Position numbers and translations under genes: made by a program
Notes under the pieces: model-generated
Databases searched by the model: none
What the model was told of the DNA's origin: nothing
Seen by the model: the letters and a program-made list of their open reading frames with translations, nothing else
Shown here: one piece after another, positions 1-10,192 of the stretch
Layout of the letters: the number at the start of each line of letters is the position of its first letter
How positions within the stretch are numbered: position 1 is the first letter of the stretch
NCBI RefSeq assembly: GCF_902813185.1
Contig: NZ_LR778301.1
Coordinates: forward strand, 930,001-994,000
From: Denitratisoma oestradiolicum
GTDB taxonomy: Bacteria > Pseudomonadota > Gammaproteobacteria > Burkholderiales > Rhodocyclaceae
Length of the DNA stretch: 64,000 nucleotides
Direction of reading: 5' to 3'

Positions 1-462
1 GATTCCAAGAAACTCAGCGCGCGCAAGCGGGAACACCTGGCCCTGGAAATCCGGGAAAAGGCCCTGGCCTGGCAGGTGGCCTGGGCCTCGGTGGAGGAGA
101 TCGATCGTATCAATATTCTCCAGGCCTCCCTGCTGGCCATGGCCCGGGCAGTCGAGGGGTTGGCGATCACCCCGGGGGAGGTGCTGGTGGATGGCAACCG
201 CTGTCCCATCCTGGCGGTGCCCAGTCGGGCCATCGTCGGCGGCGATGCCAGCGTGGCCGAGATTTCCGCCGCCTCCATTCTGGCCAAGGTGGCTCGGGAT
301 GCCGAAATGCTGGAAATGCACGCCCGTTATCCCCAATACGGTTTCGACGCCCACAAGGGCTATCCCACCGCCGCCCATCTGGCAGCGCTACGCGCCCATG
401 GCGTGAGCGAGATACATCGCCGAACCTTCGGCCCGGTGCGGCAGTTGTTGAGCGCCCCATGA
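1..462 (+). CDS. rnhB: Ribonuclease HII, 5' end cut by window edge
   Basis: RNase HII cleaves the RNA strand of RNA-DNA hybrids and removes misincorporated ribonucleotides. The open frame begins at base 1 (D-S-K-K-L-S) with no start codon, so the N-terminal part with the first catalytic acidic residues is outside the window; 153 residues remain. The DSKKLS motif, the VDGN segment, the conserved [15 protein letters not shown] helix and the C-terminal HKGYPT motif are diagnostic of the family. The stop overlaps the next gene's ATG (ATGA), so the two are probably translated together. In many proteobacteria rnhB lies at the end of the lpxA/lpxB region; whether that holds here cannot be seen. Confidence 0.95.
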   Translation, partial: DSKKLSARKREHLALEIREKALAWQVAWASVEEIDRINILQASLLAMARAVEGLAITPGEVLVDGNRCPILAVPSRAIVGGDASVAEISAASILAKVARDAEMLEMHARYPQYGFDAHKGYPTAAHLAALRAHGVSEIHRRTFGPVRQLLSAP

Positions 463-1253
463 AAACCCTCAGCTCCCGCGACAATCCCACCGTCCGGCAG
501 TTGCGCCTGCTGGCCGAGGATGCACGGGAGCAGCGACGCCAGGGGCGGACCCTGCTCGACGGCCCTCATCTCGTATCCACCTACCGGCAGCGGGTGGGGC
601 TGCCCCGCCTGCTGGTGGTCAGCGAATCGGGCCTGGACAAGCCGGAGCTGGAGGCCCTGTTGGCCCTGCATCCGGGCCAGGAGACCCTCTGCCTGAAGGA
701 CAGCCTGTTTCGGGAGATCAGCGGCACGGCGGCACCGGTGGGCATCCTTGCTCTGATCGACATACCGGCGACTCCGCCCGGCCCGGCCCGGGGCAGTTGC
801 CTGCTGCTGGACGCAGTGCAGGATGCCGGCAACCTGGGCTCCATCCTGCGCACTGCGGCGGCGGCGGGCCTGGGGGACATCTTCCTGGGGCCGGGCTGCG
901 CCGGGGTATGGACCCCCAAGGTATTGCGGGCCGGTCAGGGTGCCCATTTTTCCCTGGCGATCCGCGAGCGGGCCGATCTGGCGGCGGTGATTCGAGGCTA
1001 TCCCGGTCGGGTGCTGACCACCGCTGTCGAGGGCGGGCAATCCCTCTACGCCCTGGACCTGCGGGGTTCCGTGGCATGGCTCTTTGGTAGCGAAGGGCGC
1101 GGCGTCGATTCCAGCCTGGCAAGCCTGGCCCAGGGCCGGGTTACCATACCCCTGATTTCAGAAATGGAATCCTTGAACGTGGCGGCTGCGGCCGCCATCT
1201 GCATCTATGAATCCGTTCGCCAGAACGGCAACGTATTTGGGAGCTCTGCATGA
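459..1253 (+). CDS. TrmH/SpoU-family RNA 2'-O-methyltransferase
   Basis: A 264-residue SPOUT-class enzyme predicted to methylate a ribose 2'-OH of tRNA or rRNA using S-adenosylmethionine. The N-terminal ~100 residues resemble the substrate-binding domain ([14 protein letters not shown]). The C-terminal half has the three SpoU motifs: NLGSILRTA (motif 1), LFGSEGRGV (motif 2) and [18 protein letters not shown] (motif 3), which form the knotted cofactor site. The ATG overlaps the rnhB stop by 4 bp, and the stop overlaps the next start by 4 bp. The rnhB-rRNA methyltransferase pairing is common in Betaproteobacteria. The exact target nucleotide cannot be read from sequence, so no symbol is given. 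Confidence 0.9.
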   Translation: MKTLSSRDNPTVRQLRLLAEDAREQRRQGRTLLDGPHLVSTYRQRVGLPRLLVVSESGLDKPELEALLALHPGQETLCLKDSLFREISGTAAPVGILALIDIPATPPGPARGSCLLLDAVQDAGNLGSILRTAAAAGLGDIFLGPGCAGVWTPKVLRAGQGAHFSLAIRERADLAAVIRGYPGRVLTTAVEGGQSLYALDLRGSVAWLFGSEGRGVDSSLASLAQGRVTIPLISEMESLNVAAAAAICIYESVRQNGNVFGSSA

Positions 1254-3205
1254 ATAATCTTGTCCGATCCCTGGCCGCATTGGTGCCAGTGTTGTCCATA
1301 CTGCCGTCCTGGGCACAGGACGCCGACAGTACCGACTTCCCGGTGGTGTTGACCGCCTCCCGCATGAAACAGTCCCAGTTGCGGGCGCCCTCGGCGGTAA
1401 CCGTGATCGACCGGGCCATGATCGAGAAATCCGGCGCCCGCCAGATCGCCGACCTGATGCGCTTCGTGCCGGGGGCCGTGGTGGGCTACAACGACGGCAA
1501 CTGGCCGGTGGTTTCCCTGCGGGGCATGTCCGGGGTCTATGTGTCCGCCTTGCAGGTGCTGCTCGATGGCGTTTCGGTCTACACACCCCTGTGGGGCGGC
1601 ATGCAATGGGCCGATCTGCCCATCGGACTGGATGATGTGGAGCGGATCGAGGTCATCCGTGGTCCCAATGCGGCCCTCTTTGGCCCCAATGCCTTTTCCG
1701 GGGTGATCAACATCATCACCCGGGAGCCGGCGGCAGATCGGGGCTCCCGCATCTCCGGCAACATGGGTCAGGGCGGGACCGCCGACATTGCCTACAGCCA
1801 CGGCGGTTCCGCCGCCGACTGGACCTATCGCGCCAGCATCGGCCAGCGGGCCACGAATGGCTATACCTCTCGTCCCGACAGCCAGCGCCTGAGCTATGCC
1901 AACCTGCGGGCCGAGTACCGCATCGATGGCAGCAATGCCCTGCAACTCACCTCCCGCTTGAGCAATGTGGAGAAGGACGTGGGGGATTACCGGATCAAGG
2001 GCGATGCCATGGAACCCCACACTGAATATGGTCGGGGCATGGATTTTCAGATGCGCTGGACCCGGGCCGAATCGGCGGATAACGAGTTCTGGCTCCAGTA
2101 CTACCATCAGCAGTTTCGTCGCATGAACCATGTCGGCGTGGATCTGCGGGACACCTTTTCCCTGCCCCACGTGGGGCCTTTTGCCAATCCCTTGCCCTAC
2201 CTGATCGATATTGATTTCGAAAACCAGCGGGACGGCGTTGAATTCCAGCAGACCCTGCGCCTGAGCCAGGACCTGCGCTCGGTCTGGGGCCTTGAGTCTC
2301 GGCGCGATAGCGTGGTTTCTTCGCGGCTGATGGCCACCCGTAGCGAGAAGACCGGCCTCCTGACCCGGGGTTTTGCCAGCCTGGAATGGCAGATGGACCC
2401 GCAATGGACCCTGCACACGGCAGCCATGGTCGAGCGCAATACCCTGGCCAGCACCGCCTGGTCGCCCAAGGTGGCGCTGACTTACGAGCCGGTTTCCGGT
2501 CATGTGCTGCGGGCCAGTGTGAGCCGTGCCCAGCGTACCCCGACGATGCTCGAGAAATATGCGAATTACTATTACGATGTGCCCATGTTCGGCCGTATCC
2601 AGTACCGCCAGAGTACCGGGGTGGTGGATAGCGAGTCCGCAGTTTCCCAGGAACTGGGCTATGCCTTCGAATACACGCCGGCACACCTTACTCTGGACAT
2701 GCGCTGGTTCCGCGACCGCTACCGGGGCCTGACCGGCATGGTCAACAAGGACATAGTGAACCAGGACGATGTCGATGTGGAAGGCGGCGATCTGACACTG
2801 CGTTGGGAGCCCATGGACGGCACCCGTCTGCGCCTGGCCTACGCGGGCAATCAGGTGAAGTCTACCGACTTGGGGGGCGCCTACAGCATCAGCGTGCCAT
2901 CCAATACCCTGTCCATGTTCTGGGATCAGACCCTACCCCAGACTATGGATTTCTCCCTCAATTACCAGCGCGTCAGCAAGATGTTCTGGCTTGATGCCGG
3001 CCAGAAGAAACGCATCATGCCGGCCATCGATTATCTGAACTTGCGCCTGGCCAAGCGCCTCAATCTGGGGCCGAACCGGGCCGAGCTGGCCTGGGTGATG
3101 CAGAACGCCCTGGGGCACCATCGAGAGTATTACCTGGGCATTCTGGGGACGCCGGATAACATACCGACACGAACCAGCTTTATCCATTTTTCATTGGAAT
3201 ATTGA
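1250..3205 (+). CDS. TonB-dependent outer-membrane receptor
   Basis: A 651-residue outer-membrane beta-barrel receptor. It begins with a short signal peptide ending near SWAQD. Residues ~30-165 form the plug domain: VVLTASRMKQ resembles a TonB-box region, and IEVIRGPNAALFGPNAFSGV is the classic end of the plug. The rest is barrel strands, and the chain ends in an aromatic residue (FSLEY), as BamA substrates do. TonB/ExbBD energise such proteins for uptake of siderophores, cobalamin, metals or other ligands. The ligand cannot be assigned. The start overlaps the methyltransferase stop by 4 bp. The next gene encodes a periplasmic binding-like protein on the same strand, possibly part of the same uptake or sensing route. 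Confidence 0.92.
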   Translation: MNNLVRSLAALVPVLSILPSWAQDADSTDFPVVLTASRMKQSQLRAPSAVTVIDRAMIEKSGARQIADLMRFVPGAVVGYNDGNWPVVSLRGMSGVYVSALQVLLDGVSVYTPLWGGMQWADLPIGLDDVERIEVIRGPNAALFGPNAFSGVINIITREPAADRGSRISGNMGQGGTADIAYSHGGSAADWTYRASIGQRATNGYTSRPDSQRLSYANLRAEYRIDGSNALQLTSRLSNVEKDVGDYRIKGDAMEPHTEYGRGMDFQMRWTRAESADNEFWLQYYHQQFRRMNHVGVDLRDTFSLPHVGPFANPLPYLIDIDFENQRDGVEFQQTLRLSQDLRSVWGLESRRDSVVSSRLMATRSEKTGLLTRGFASLEWQMDPQWTLHTAAMVERNTLASTAWSPKVALTYEPVSGHVLRASVSRAQRTPTMLEKYANYYYDVPMFGRIQYRQSTGVVDSESAVSQELGYAFEYTPAHLTLDMRWFRDRYRGLTGMVNKDIVNQDDVDVEGGDLTLRWEPMDGTRLRLAYAGNQVKSTDLGGAYSISVPSNTLSMFWDQTLPQTMDFSLNYQRVSKMFWLDAGQKKRIMPAIDYLNLRLAKRLNLGPNRAELAWVMQNALGHHREYYLGILGTPDNIPTRTSFIHFSLEY

Positions 3206-3328
3206 CCCTCTGCCGGTGTAGTATCGAATGCCACGGGCATCCGATTGGACGGAGGATAATATGAACCATTCATCGTCAGGCGAATCCAATCGGGAACTCC
3301 ATTAGCTTATTGCACTCGTGCGATTCCC

Positions 3329-4240
3329 GTGGTGGCTTCCTTCCGGTTTTTATTTCTTCTTGCTGTCTTGCTTCCCCTGCCCGCCGGGGCAGGGGACGGC
3401 TTTGCCGTGCGACTTCTGGTCAGCGACGACAACAGCTATGCCCAGCGCGCCGGCGTCCGCCTGGAGGCCTTGCTGCGCCAGGCGGAACCGGCGATCACCC
3501 AGGAGCCGTGGGCTCCTGGGGCAAGCGGGCGGCGCCTGACGGTGACGGTCGGCGCCAAGGCCTGGCGCAGTTATGGCGCGGAAGCTGAGATGGAAGGGCC
3601 GGTCCTGGCCGTCGCGCCGACCCGGCCGGCTTTCGAGGAGTACCACCGGACTGGCGGGCAGGTTGCCGCCATTCATCTGGAAATGCCGCCGGGCCGGATT
3701 TTCAATCTGATCCAGGCCGCCATGCCCCAGCGCACCGCCGTGGGCATGCTGGCCTCGGTGAGTACCCTGGTGGGGCCTCAGTCCCGGGGCCAGTTAGGAC
3801 GTTTCGAAGCCAGCGCGGCCGAGCGGGGCCTGCGTCTGGTCTCTGAAATGGTCGAGGCCGAAAACGAGGTGGGACCGGCGGTGGAGCGGCTGGTACGGCA
3901 GTCCGCGGTCTTTCTGGCCATGCCCGATCCGGTGGTGCATACCGCAAACACCGTGCAGCCCCTGCTGCTCTTGACCTACCGGGCCAGTGTTCCGGTGATT
4001 GGCTATTCCGAGAGCTACCTCAAGGCCGGCGCCATCCTGGCCATCTACGCCACCCCGGAACAGATCGCCCAGCAGGCTTTCGAGACCATTCTGGCCTATC
4101 GCCAGGGCAAGGCCCTGCCAGCAACCCAGGTACCCCGTTACTACACGGTACGCATCAACGACACGGTGGCCCGCTCCCTGGGACTGACCCTACCCCTGGC
4201 GGTGGATCTGGAAGGCCGCTTGCGGCAGATGCGGGAGTAA
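3329..4240 (+). CDS. Periplasmic ABC-type substrate-binding-like protein
   Basis: 303 residues with a hydrophobic signal peptide (FLFLLAVLLPLPAGAG). The fold resembles the ABC_sub_bind family (PF04392). The segment FLAMPDPVVHTANTVQ followed by RASVPVIGYSESYLKAGA matches that family's pattern of a 'name the next site' loop and a ligand-binding strand. No permease or ATPase gene lies nearby, so it may be a sensor or orphan binding protein serving the TonB receptor 123 bp upstream. The start is a GTG at 3329 (a second GTG follows at 3332); no in-frame ATG exists before the upstream stop at 3263. A 14-codon ORF with a good Shine-Dalgarno (3262-3306) lies between the two genes. Confidence 0.75.
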   Translation: MVASFRFLFLLAVLLPLPAGAGDGFAVRLLVSDDNSYAQRAGVRLEALLRQAEPAITQEPWAPGASGRRLTVTVGAKAWRSYGAEAEMEGPVLAVAPTRPAFEEYHRTGGQVAAIHLEMPPGRIFNLIQAAMPQRTAVGMLASVSTLVGPQSRGQLGRFEASAAERGLRLVSEMVEAENEVGPAVERLVRQSAVFLAMPDPVVHTANTVQPLLLLTYRASVPVIGYSESYLKAGAILAIYATPEQIAQQAFETILAYRQGKALPATQVPRYYTVRINDTVARSLGLTLPLAVDLEGRLRQMRE

Positions 4241-4244
4241 AAGG

Positions 4245-4335
4245 CTCGCCCCCCTTCGCCCCCCTCCGGGGGGGTCGATACGGCTCGCTGCGCGCGACGG
4301 TTACCCCCGGCTCCGTTGATGCTTTTTCGTTAAAA
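4245..4335 (-). repeat. Dispersed repeat, copy 1 (inverted, right after ppsR stop)
   Basis: Read on the minus strand, this stretch runs TTTTAACG, AAAAAG, AACGGAGCCG, AGCGAGCCG, then a C-run/G-run hairpin ending GGGGGGCG. The same ordered blocks occur on the plus strand at 5191-5287 on the other side of ppsR, so the two copies are inverted with respect to each other. The first bases overlap the ppsR stop codon. The hairpin could also act as a transcription terminator for ppsR. Confidence 0.6.
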
Positions 4336-5166
4336 CGTGTGGCGGTCCAGCTTGACCGTCTGCATCAGGGTTGCCGCGATTTCCTCGATGGACTTGGTGG
4401 TGGAGTCCAGCCAACGGACTCCCTCCCGACGCATCAGTTTCTGGGCCTGGTCGATTTCCCAGCGGCAGTTTTCCAGGGCCGCGTAGCGGCTGTCGGGCCG
4501 GCGCTCCTGACGTATTTGCGTCAGGCGGTCCGGACTGATGCTGAGGCCGAAGAGTTTGTGGCGATGGGGTGCCAGGGCGCCGGGGAGCCGGTTGCGTTCG
4601 AAGTCCTCGGGGATCAGGGGGTAGTTGGCCGCCTTGATGCCGAACTGGAGCGCCAGATACAGGCTGGTGGGGGTCTTGCCGCTGCGGGAAACGCCCACCA
4701 GGATCACGTCCGACTTGTCCAGATCCACATCCGAGACGCCGTCGTCGTGGGCCAGGGTGAAATTGACGGCCTCGATACGGGCCGCGTAGTCCTCGGAATT
4801 GGCCCGGCCGTGGGACTGGCCGATAGTCCGGGAGGCCTTGCAGCCCAGTTCCTGTTCCAGGGGTTCGATGAAGGTGGCGAAAAGGTTCAGCACCAGCGCA
4901 TCCGTCTCCAGCAGGGCTTCCGCCGCTGCCGCCGACACCAGGGTGGATACGACGATGGGCCGCAGGCCGTCGCGCTGACCGGCCTCCTGAATGCGTTGGA
5001 CGCAGTCCCGGGCCTTTTCCGGAGAATCCACGAAGGGCACCCGCACCTGGCGGTAATGGGTGCCCTCGAACTGGGACAGCAGACTGTGGCCCAGGGTCTC
5101 GGCGGTGATGCCGGTGCCGTCGGAGACGAAGAAAACCGTACGCATGACCGAGGTGGGCATGTTCAT
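4330..5166 (-). CDS. ppsR: PEP synthase regulatory protein (bifunctional kinase/pyrophosphorylase)
   Basis: 278 residues, the usual length of the DUF299 family. PpsR inactivates phosphoenolpyruvate synthase by ADP-dependent threonine phosphorylation and reactivates it by Pi-dependent phosphorolysis. The N-terminus [16 protein letters not shown] and the P-loop-like [16 protein letters not shown] (about residues 150-165) are family signatures. The ATG at 5166 has GAGG about 8 nt upstream; an internal ATG (MRTVFF) is less likely. In many proteobacteria ppsR is divergent from ppsA, but the upstream neighbour here is a DUF1015 gene and ppsA is not in the window. The gene is framed by inverted repeats (4245-4335 and 5191-5287). 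Confidence 0.92.
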   Translation of the reverse strand: MNMPTSVMRTVFFVSDGTGITAETLGHSLLSQFEGTHYRQVRVPFVDSPEKARDCVQRIQEAGQRDGLRPIVVSTLVSAAAAEALLETDALVLNLFATFIEPLEQELGCKASRTIGQSHGRANSEDYAARIEAVNFTLAHDDGVSDVDLDKSDVILVGVSRSGKTPTSLYLALQFGIKAANYPLIPEDFERNRLPGALAPHRHKLFGLSISPDRLTQIRQERRPDSRYAALENCRWEIDQAQKLMRREGVRWLDSTTKSIEEIAATLMQTVKLDRHTF

Positions 5167-5190
5167 CCTTTAAACCTCAATTTACGGTTT

Positions 5191-5287
5191 TTAACGTGAA
5201 AAAGTAGTAACGGAGCCGAGTGTGACGAACGAGCGTAGCGAGCCGATGAATAGCCCCGCCCCGGGGCGGGGATGGGGGTGGGGGGCG
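5191..5287 (+). repeat. Dispersed repeat, copy 2 (upstream of ppsR)
   Basis: Contains the blocks TTAACG, AAAAAG, AACGGAGCCG, AGCGAGCCG and a GCCCCGCCCCGGGGCGGGG hairpin, in the same order as the minus strand of 4245-4335. It fills most of the gap between ppsR and the DUF1015 stop. The remaining bases to 5354 show no gene. Confidence 0.6.
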
Positions 5288-5354
5288 TTCAATTGGCCTT
5301 TGCGCATTTTCATCCTCGGGGGTGGTGCTGGCGACTATGCGCGTTAGGTTCATT

Positions 5355-6575
5355 TCAGTCCAGTACGTGGGACACCAGGCCGTCGGCCAGCTTGGGCTCG
5401 AACCAGGTGGACTTGGGCGGCATGACCTCGCCGGCGTCGGCCACGGCCATCAGGTCTTCCATGCGGGTCGGATGCAGGGCGAAGGCCACCGCCATCTCGC
5501 CGCTATTCACGCGCTTTTCCAGTTCCCCCAGGCCGCGGATGCCGCCGACGAAGTCGATGCGCTTGTCCCGGCGCAGGTCGGCGATGCCCAGCACCGGTCC
5601 CAGCAGATGGTCGGAGAGCAGGCTCACGTCCAGGCGTGCCACCGGATCGGTGGCGGGGATCAACTCCGGCTTGATGGTCAGCCTGAGCCAGCGGCCCGGC
5701 AGATAGAGGCCGAACTCGCCGGGCTGGGCCGGATGCACGGCGGCGGGGGCTGCTTCCACCTTGAAGGCGCCTGTCAGCCGGGCCAGGAAATCGGTTTCGG
5801 ACAGACCGTTGAGGTCCTTCACCACCCGGTTGTAATCCATGATCTTCATCTCGTGGTGGGGGAAGATCACCGCCAGAAAGTAGCCGCTGGAACCGGCCCG
5901 GCCCCGGGCGGCCGCCACCCGGGAGGCGGCGGCGGAACGATGGTGGCCGTCGGCGATGTACAGCGCATGCATGGCGTCGAAGGCGGCGCCGATGGCGGCG
6001 ATCAGTTCCGCATCCCGCACCACCCAGAGGGTGTGGCGGATGCCGTCATCGGCGGTCACGTCGGCATCCGGCGTCCCGGCCGAGGCCCGGGCCAGCAAGT
6101 CGTCGGCCCGGGCACTGCCGGGATAGGCCAGCAGCACCGGCCCGGTCTGGGCATTCAGGGCCTCGATCTGGCGCACCCGGTCGTCTTCCTTGTCGGGGCG
6201 GGTGAACTCATGCTTGCGGATGCGGTTGCTGTCGTAGTCGGTCACGCAGGCGGCGGCCACCAGCCCGGTCTGCACATGCTTGCCCATGGTCAGCCGATAA
6301 GCGTAGTAGCACTCGCCGTCATCCTGGGCGAGGACCCCGGCCTGGATCATCTTGCCCAGGTTTTCCGCTGCCTTGGCATAGACCTCGGGCGCATAGGGGT
6401 CGGTCTCCGGGGGCAGGTCGATTTCCGGCTTGGAAATGTGCAGGAAGCTCCAGGGCTTGCCGGCTGCCCGAACCCGGGCTTCTTCGCTGGAGAGCACGTC
6501 GTAGGGCGGAGCCGCCACGTCGGCGGCACGGCCGGCGGTGGGGCGCAGGCCACGGAAGGGTTTGATCAGGGACAT
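5355..6575 (-). CDS. DUF1015 family protein
   Basis: 406 residues from the ATG at 6575, chosen because GAGAGGA sits about 5 nt upstream and the protein then starts MSLIKPFRGLRP, the conserved beginning of DUF1015. An upstream in-frame start at 6599 would overlap mfd and adds nothing conserved. Family features include AAPPYDVLSSEEAR near the N-terminus, and IADGHHRSAAASRV in the middle, a His-rich motif typical of the family. The biochemical function is not established to my knowledge; such genes often sit near serine/lactate metabolism genes. It begins 10 bp after the mfd stop, so it is probably co-transcribed with mfd. Confidence 0.85.
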   Translation of the reverse strand: MSLIKPFRGLRPTAGRAADVAAPPYDVLSSEEARVRAAGKPWSFLHISKPEIDLPPETDPYAPEVYAKAAENLGKMIQAGVLAQDDGECYYAYRLTMGKHVQTGLVAAACVTDYDSNRIRKHEFTRPDKEDDRVRQIEALNAQTGPVLLAYPGSARADDLLARASAGTPDADVTADDGIRHTLWVVRDAELIAAIGAAFDAMHALYIADGHHRSAAASRVAAARGRAGSSGYFLAVIFPHHEMKIMDYNRVVKDLNGLSETDFLARLTGAFKVEAAPAAVHPAQPGEFGLYLPGRWLRLTIKPELIPATDPVARLDVSLLSDHLLGPVLGIADLRRDKRIDFVGGIRGLGELEKRVNSGEMAVAFALHPTRMEDLMAVADAGEVMPPKSTWFEPKLADGLVSHVLD

Positions 6576-6585
6576 GGAATTCCTC

Positions 6586-9500
6586 TCAGGCAGCGGCAAG
6601 CTTGCCGAACAGTTCGCGGATGGATGACGCCCGTTCCTGGAGCGTCGGGGTGGGGCGGTTCCAGACCAGCCGATCCGGCCCCGCCAGCTTGAAGTTGCGA
6701 TCCGACTGGATCAGCTGGATGACGGCCATGGGATCGATGGGCGGATTGGGCACGAATTGTACTTGGATGGACTGGGGCCCCGCATCCAGTTTCGAAACTC
6801 CCAGGGGGCGGCCGAGAACCCGCAGGCGGTGGGTCTCCAGCAGGGCCAGGCCCTGGGGTGGCAGTTCGCCAAAGCGGTCCACCAATTCCTCCCGCAGGTC
6901 CCGCAGAGTCTCCTCGTCCTCACAGTTGGCCAGCCGCTTGTAGAGGGTCAGTCGCTCATGGACATCGGGGCAGTAATCGTTGGGCAGCAGGGCCGGGGTG
7001 CGCAGGTTGATTTCCGAGGTGATGGCCAGGGGCTGGGTCAGGTCCGGAATGGCCTTGCCTTCCTTCAGGGCCTTCACCGCGGCGTTCAGCATGTTGGTGT
7101 ACATGGCGAAGCCGATTTCCTGGATCTCGCCGCTCTGGTTTTCCCCCAGCACCTCGCCAGCGCCGCGGATCTCCAGGTCGTGCATGGCGAGGAAAAATCC
7201 GGAGCCCAGTTCCTCCATGGCCTGGATCGCCTCCAGCCGGCGCTGGGCCTGGGCCGTGGGCTTGGCGTGCTCGTCGGTGAGCAGATAGGCGTAAGCCTGG
7301 TGGTGGCTCCGGCCGACGCGGCCCCGCAACTGGTGCAACTGGGCGACGCCAAAACGGTCGGCCCGGTTGATGATGATGGTGTTGGCGTGGGGATTGTCGA
7401 TCCCGGTTTCGATGATGGTGGAGCACAACAGCAGGTTGTGCTTCTGCTGGGTGAATTCCCGCATCACCCGCTCCAGTTCCCGTTCCGGCAACTGGCCGTG
7501 GCCCACCACGATGCGGGCCTCGGGCAGCAATGCCGCCAGCCGCTCCCGCATGTTCTCGATGGTCTCCACTTCGTTGTGGAGGAAATACACCTGGCCGCCG
7601 CGCTTGAACTCCCGCAGGCAGGCTTCCCGTACCTGGCTGGTGGCCCACTTGGCGACGAAGGTCTTGATGGCCAGCCGCTTCTGGGGCGCGGTGGCGATTA
7701 CCGAGAAGTCCCTCAGCCCCTCCAGGCTCAGGCCCAGGGTACGGGGGATCGGCGTGGCCGTCAGGGTCAGCACATCCACCTCGGCCCGCAGGGTCTTCAG
7801 GGCCTCCTTCTGGCGCACGCCGAAGCGGTGTTCCTCGTCGATGATCACCAGGCCCAGGCGGGAAAAACTCACGTCCTTCTGCAGCAGGCGATGGGTGCCG
7901 ATGAGGATGTCGATCTTGCCTTCCCCCAGCCCCTGGATGGCTTCCGCCTGTTCCTTGGCGGAGCGGAAACGGGACAGCTCCGCCACCTTCACCGGCCAGT
8001 CGGCGAAACGGTCGGCGAAGTTCTGGTAGTGCTGTTCCGCCAGCAGGGTGGTGGGGCACAGCACCGCCACCTGCTTGCCGCCGGCCACGGCGACGAAGGC
8101 GGCGCGCATGGCCACCTCGGTCTTGCCGAAGCCCACGTCGCCGCAGACCAGCCGGTCCATGGGTTTGCCGGAACCCATGTCGGCCACCACCGCCTCGATG
8201 GCGGCCTGCTGATCGGGCGTTTCCTCGAAGCCGAAGCCGTCGGCGAAGGCCTCCAGATCGTGGGTCTTGAACTCGAAACGATGGCCCTGGCGGGCCGCCC
8301 GCTGGGCGTAGAGATGCAACAATTCGGCGGCGGTGTCCCGCACCTGTTCGGCGGCCTTTCTCTTGGCCTTTTCCCACTGGCCCGAGCCCAGGCGATGCAG
8401 TTCCACCGCTTCCGGATCGGCGCCGCTGTAGCGGGAAATCACCTGCAACTGGGAGACAGGCACGTACAGCGTGGCGCCCTCGGCGTATTCCAGGTGCAGG
8501 AACTCGGTGTCGCCGTCGCCGTAGTCCATGTGGGCCAGGCCCAGATAGCGGCCGATGCCGTGATTCTCGTGCACCACAGGATCGCCGATCTTCAATTCCG
8601 ACAGATCCCGCAGCCAGCCCTCCAGGTTGGCGCGGCGGGCCATATCTCGCTTGTGGCGCGGCCGGGCCGTGGCGGCGTAGAGCTCGTTCTCGGTGATCAG
8701 GGCGATGCCGGCACCTGCCAGCACGAAGCCTCCGGACGCTGGGCCGGTACCCAGCATGAAGGCTTCCCCGCTGGCGATGAAGGACGCGAAATCGGCACAG
8801 GGTGTCGGCGTGAGGCTGTGCTCCGCCAGGTATTCGGCCATGGTCTCGCGCCGTCCGGCGGATTCCGCCAGCAGTAGCACCCGGCCGGCAAAGCCTTGCA
8901 GGAAGCCCTTCAACGCCGCCAGGGGTTGATCCGCCTTGCGGTTGACCTCCACCGCCGGCAGGGCAGCGGCCAACACATCGGTGACCTCGGCCCGCGCCCC
9001 CAGCCGCAAGGTGGGGTAAGCATGGGTCGCGGTGAAGAACTGCTCGTCGCTGAGGAACAGTTCTTCCGGCCCCAGCACCGGGCGGGAACGATCGCCCCCC
9101 AGCATCTTGTGGCGGCTTCGGGTGTCCACCCAGAACTCGGCGATGGCGGCCGGCACATCCCGGTGCAGCAGCAGGATGGAGTCGGTAGGCAGGTAGTCGA
9201 ACAGGGTCGCCGTCTGGTCGAAGAACAGGGGCAGGTAGTACTCGATGCCCGCCGGCAGGGTGCCGCTGGAAACATCCTTGTACAGGGCTATGCGGGAAGC
9301 ATCTCCCTCGAAGGTCTCGCGGAAGCGGGCGCGGAACTTGTTGCGTCCCGCCTCCCCCAGGGGGAACTCCCGGGCCGGCAGCAGGCGAATTTCCGGCACC
9401 GGATAAAGGGTGCGCTGGGAATCCACGTCGAAGGTGCGCAGCGTCTCCACTTCCTCGTCGAACAGCTCGATGCGGAAGGGCAGAACGGTGCCCATGGGGA

Positions 9501-10050
9501 ACAGATCCACCAGCCCGCCCCGCACACTGTATTCCCCGGCGGCCACCACCTGGGTCACATGCTGGTAGCCGGCCACCGTGAGCTGCTCCTTCAGCTTGTC
9601 CAGATGCAGGGCGTCACCCTTCTTGATGAAAAAGGTATGAGCCGCCAGGAAGCTCGGCGGCGCCAGCCGCGTCAGGGCCGTGGAGGCCGCCACCAGCAGC
9701 ACATCGCACTCGCCGCGAGTTACCGCGTAGAGGGTCGCCAGGCGTTCGGAGATCAGATCCTGATGGGGCGAGAAACCGTCATAGGGCAGGGTCTCCCAGT
9801 CCGGCAGCAAATGTACCCGCAGCCCCGGCGCAAACCAGGCGATCTCCTCCTGGAGCCGCTGAGCATCCAGGGGGCTCGCCGTCACCACCACCTGGGGCCG
9901 TCCGGCCCCCGCCAGTTGAGCGATCGCCAGCCCATCGGCGGAACCCGCCAGGGACGGCAGATCAAGACGAGCGCCGGGCTTGGGCAGGGAAAGGGCGGAG
10001 AGCTGCGGCAGCAGCGGGGAGGGGGAGGCAGGCACGGGAGGGAACTGCAC
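6586..10050 (-). CDS. mfd: Transcription-repair coupling factor Mfd
   Basis: 1154 residues, close to E. coli Mfd (1148). Mfd is a DNA translocase that removes RNA polymerase stalled at lesions and recruits UvrA. The N-terminal third is the UvrB-like damage-recognition module. The RNA-polymerase-interacting region includes [17 protein letters not shown]. The helicase core has Walker A ([17 protein letters not shown]), the DEEH box ([14 protein letters not shown]), [11 protein letters not shown] and [18 protein letters not shown]. The C-terminal regulatory domain follows. The start is a GTG at 10050 with no clear Shine-Dalgarno; no better start lies close downstream. It is divergent from the CRISPR-Cas operon. 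Confidence 0.97.
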
Positions 10051-10090
10051 TACTAAGGGAGGAGCAGATTATAAGGGGGTGCTTCCCGGC

Positions 10091-10174
10091 GACGATTCCC
10101 TTTCGTTCTGGATGAAATTATTTTCGACAGGCTCATCTGGTGGGCCACTACTCGTTCAGAATGTGGCCACACAC
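10091..10174 (+). repeat. Left copy of direct repeat bracketing the CRISPR-Cas locus
   Basis: 84 nt. It begins GACGATTCCCTTT, contains GATGAAATT, GGCTCATCTG, TGGGCCACTACTCGTTC and AGAATG, and ends GCCACACAC. The same blocks in the same order occur at 25776-25857, with about three quarters of positions identical by eye and up to ~29 of 34 in the last block. This copy ends 18 nt before the cas3 ATG, so it probably contains the cas promoter or 5' UTR. Confidence 0.8.
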
Positions 10175-10192
10175 TTCGCATATGATCATCGT

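Noticed and set aside
3262..3306. A 14-codon ORF with Shine-Dalgarno GGAGG upstream of the binding-protein gene
   Set aside because: Too short and without recognisable sequence to be called a gene. It may be a leader ORF or chance; mentioned in findings only.
6757..8877. A 706-codon plus-strand open frame opposite mfd
   Set aside because: It is antisense to a gene with all expected motifs. GC-rich coding DNA leaves long antisense frames, and the peptide matches no family.
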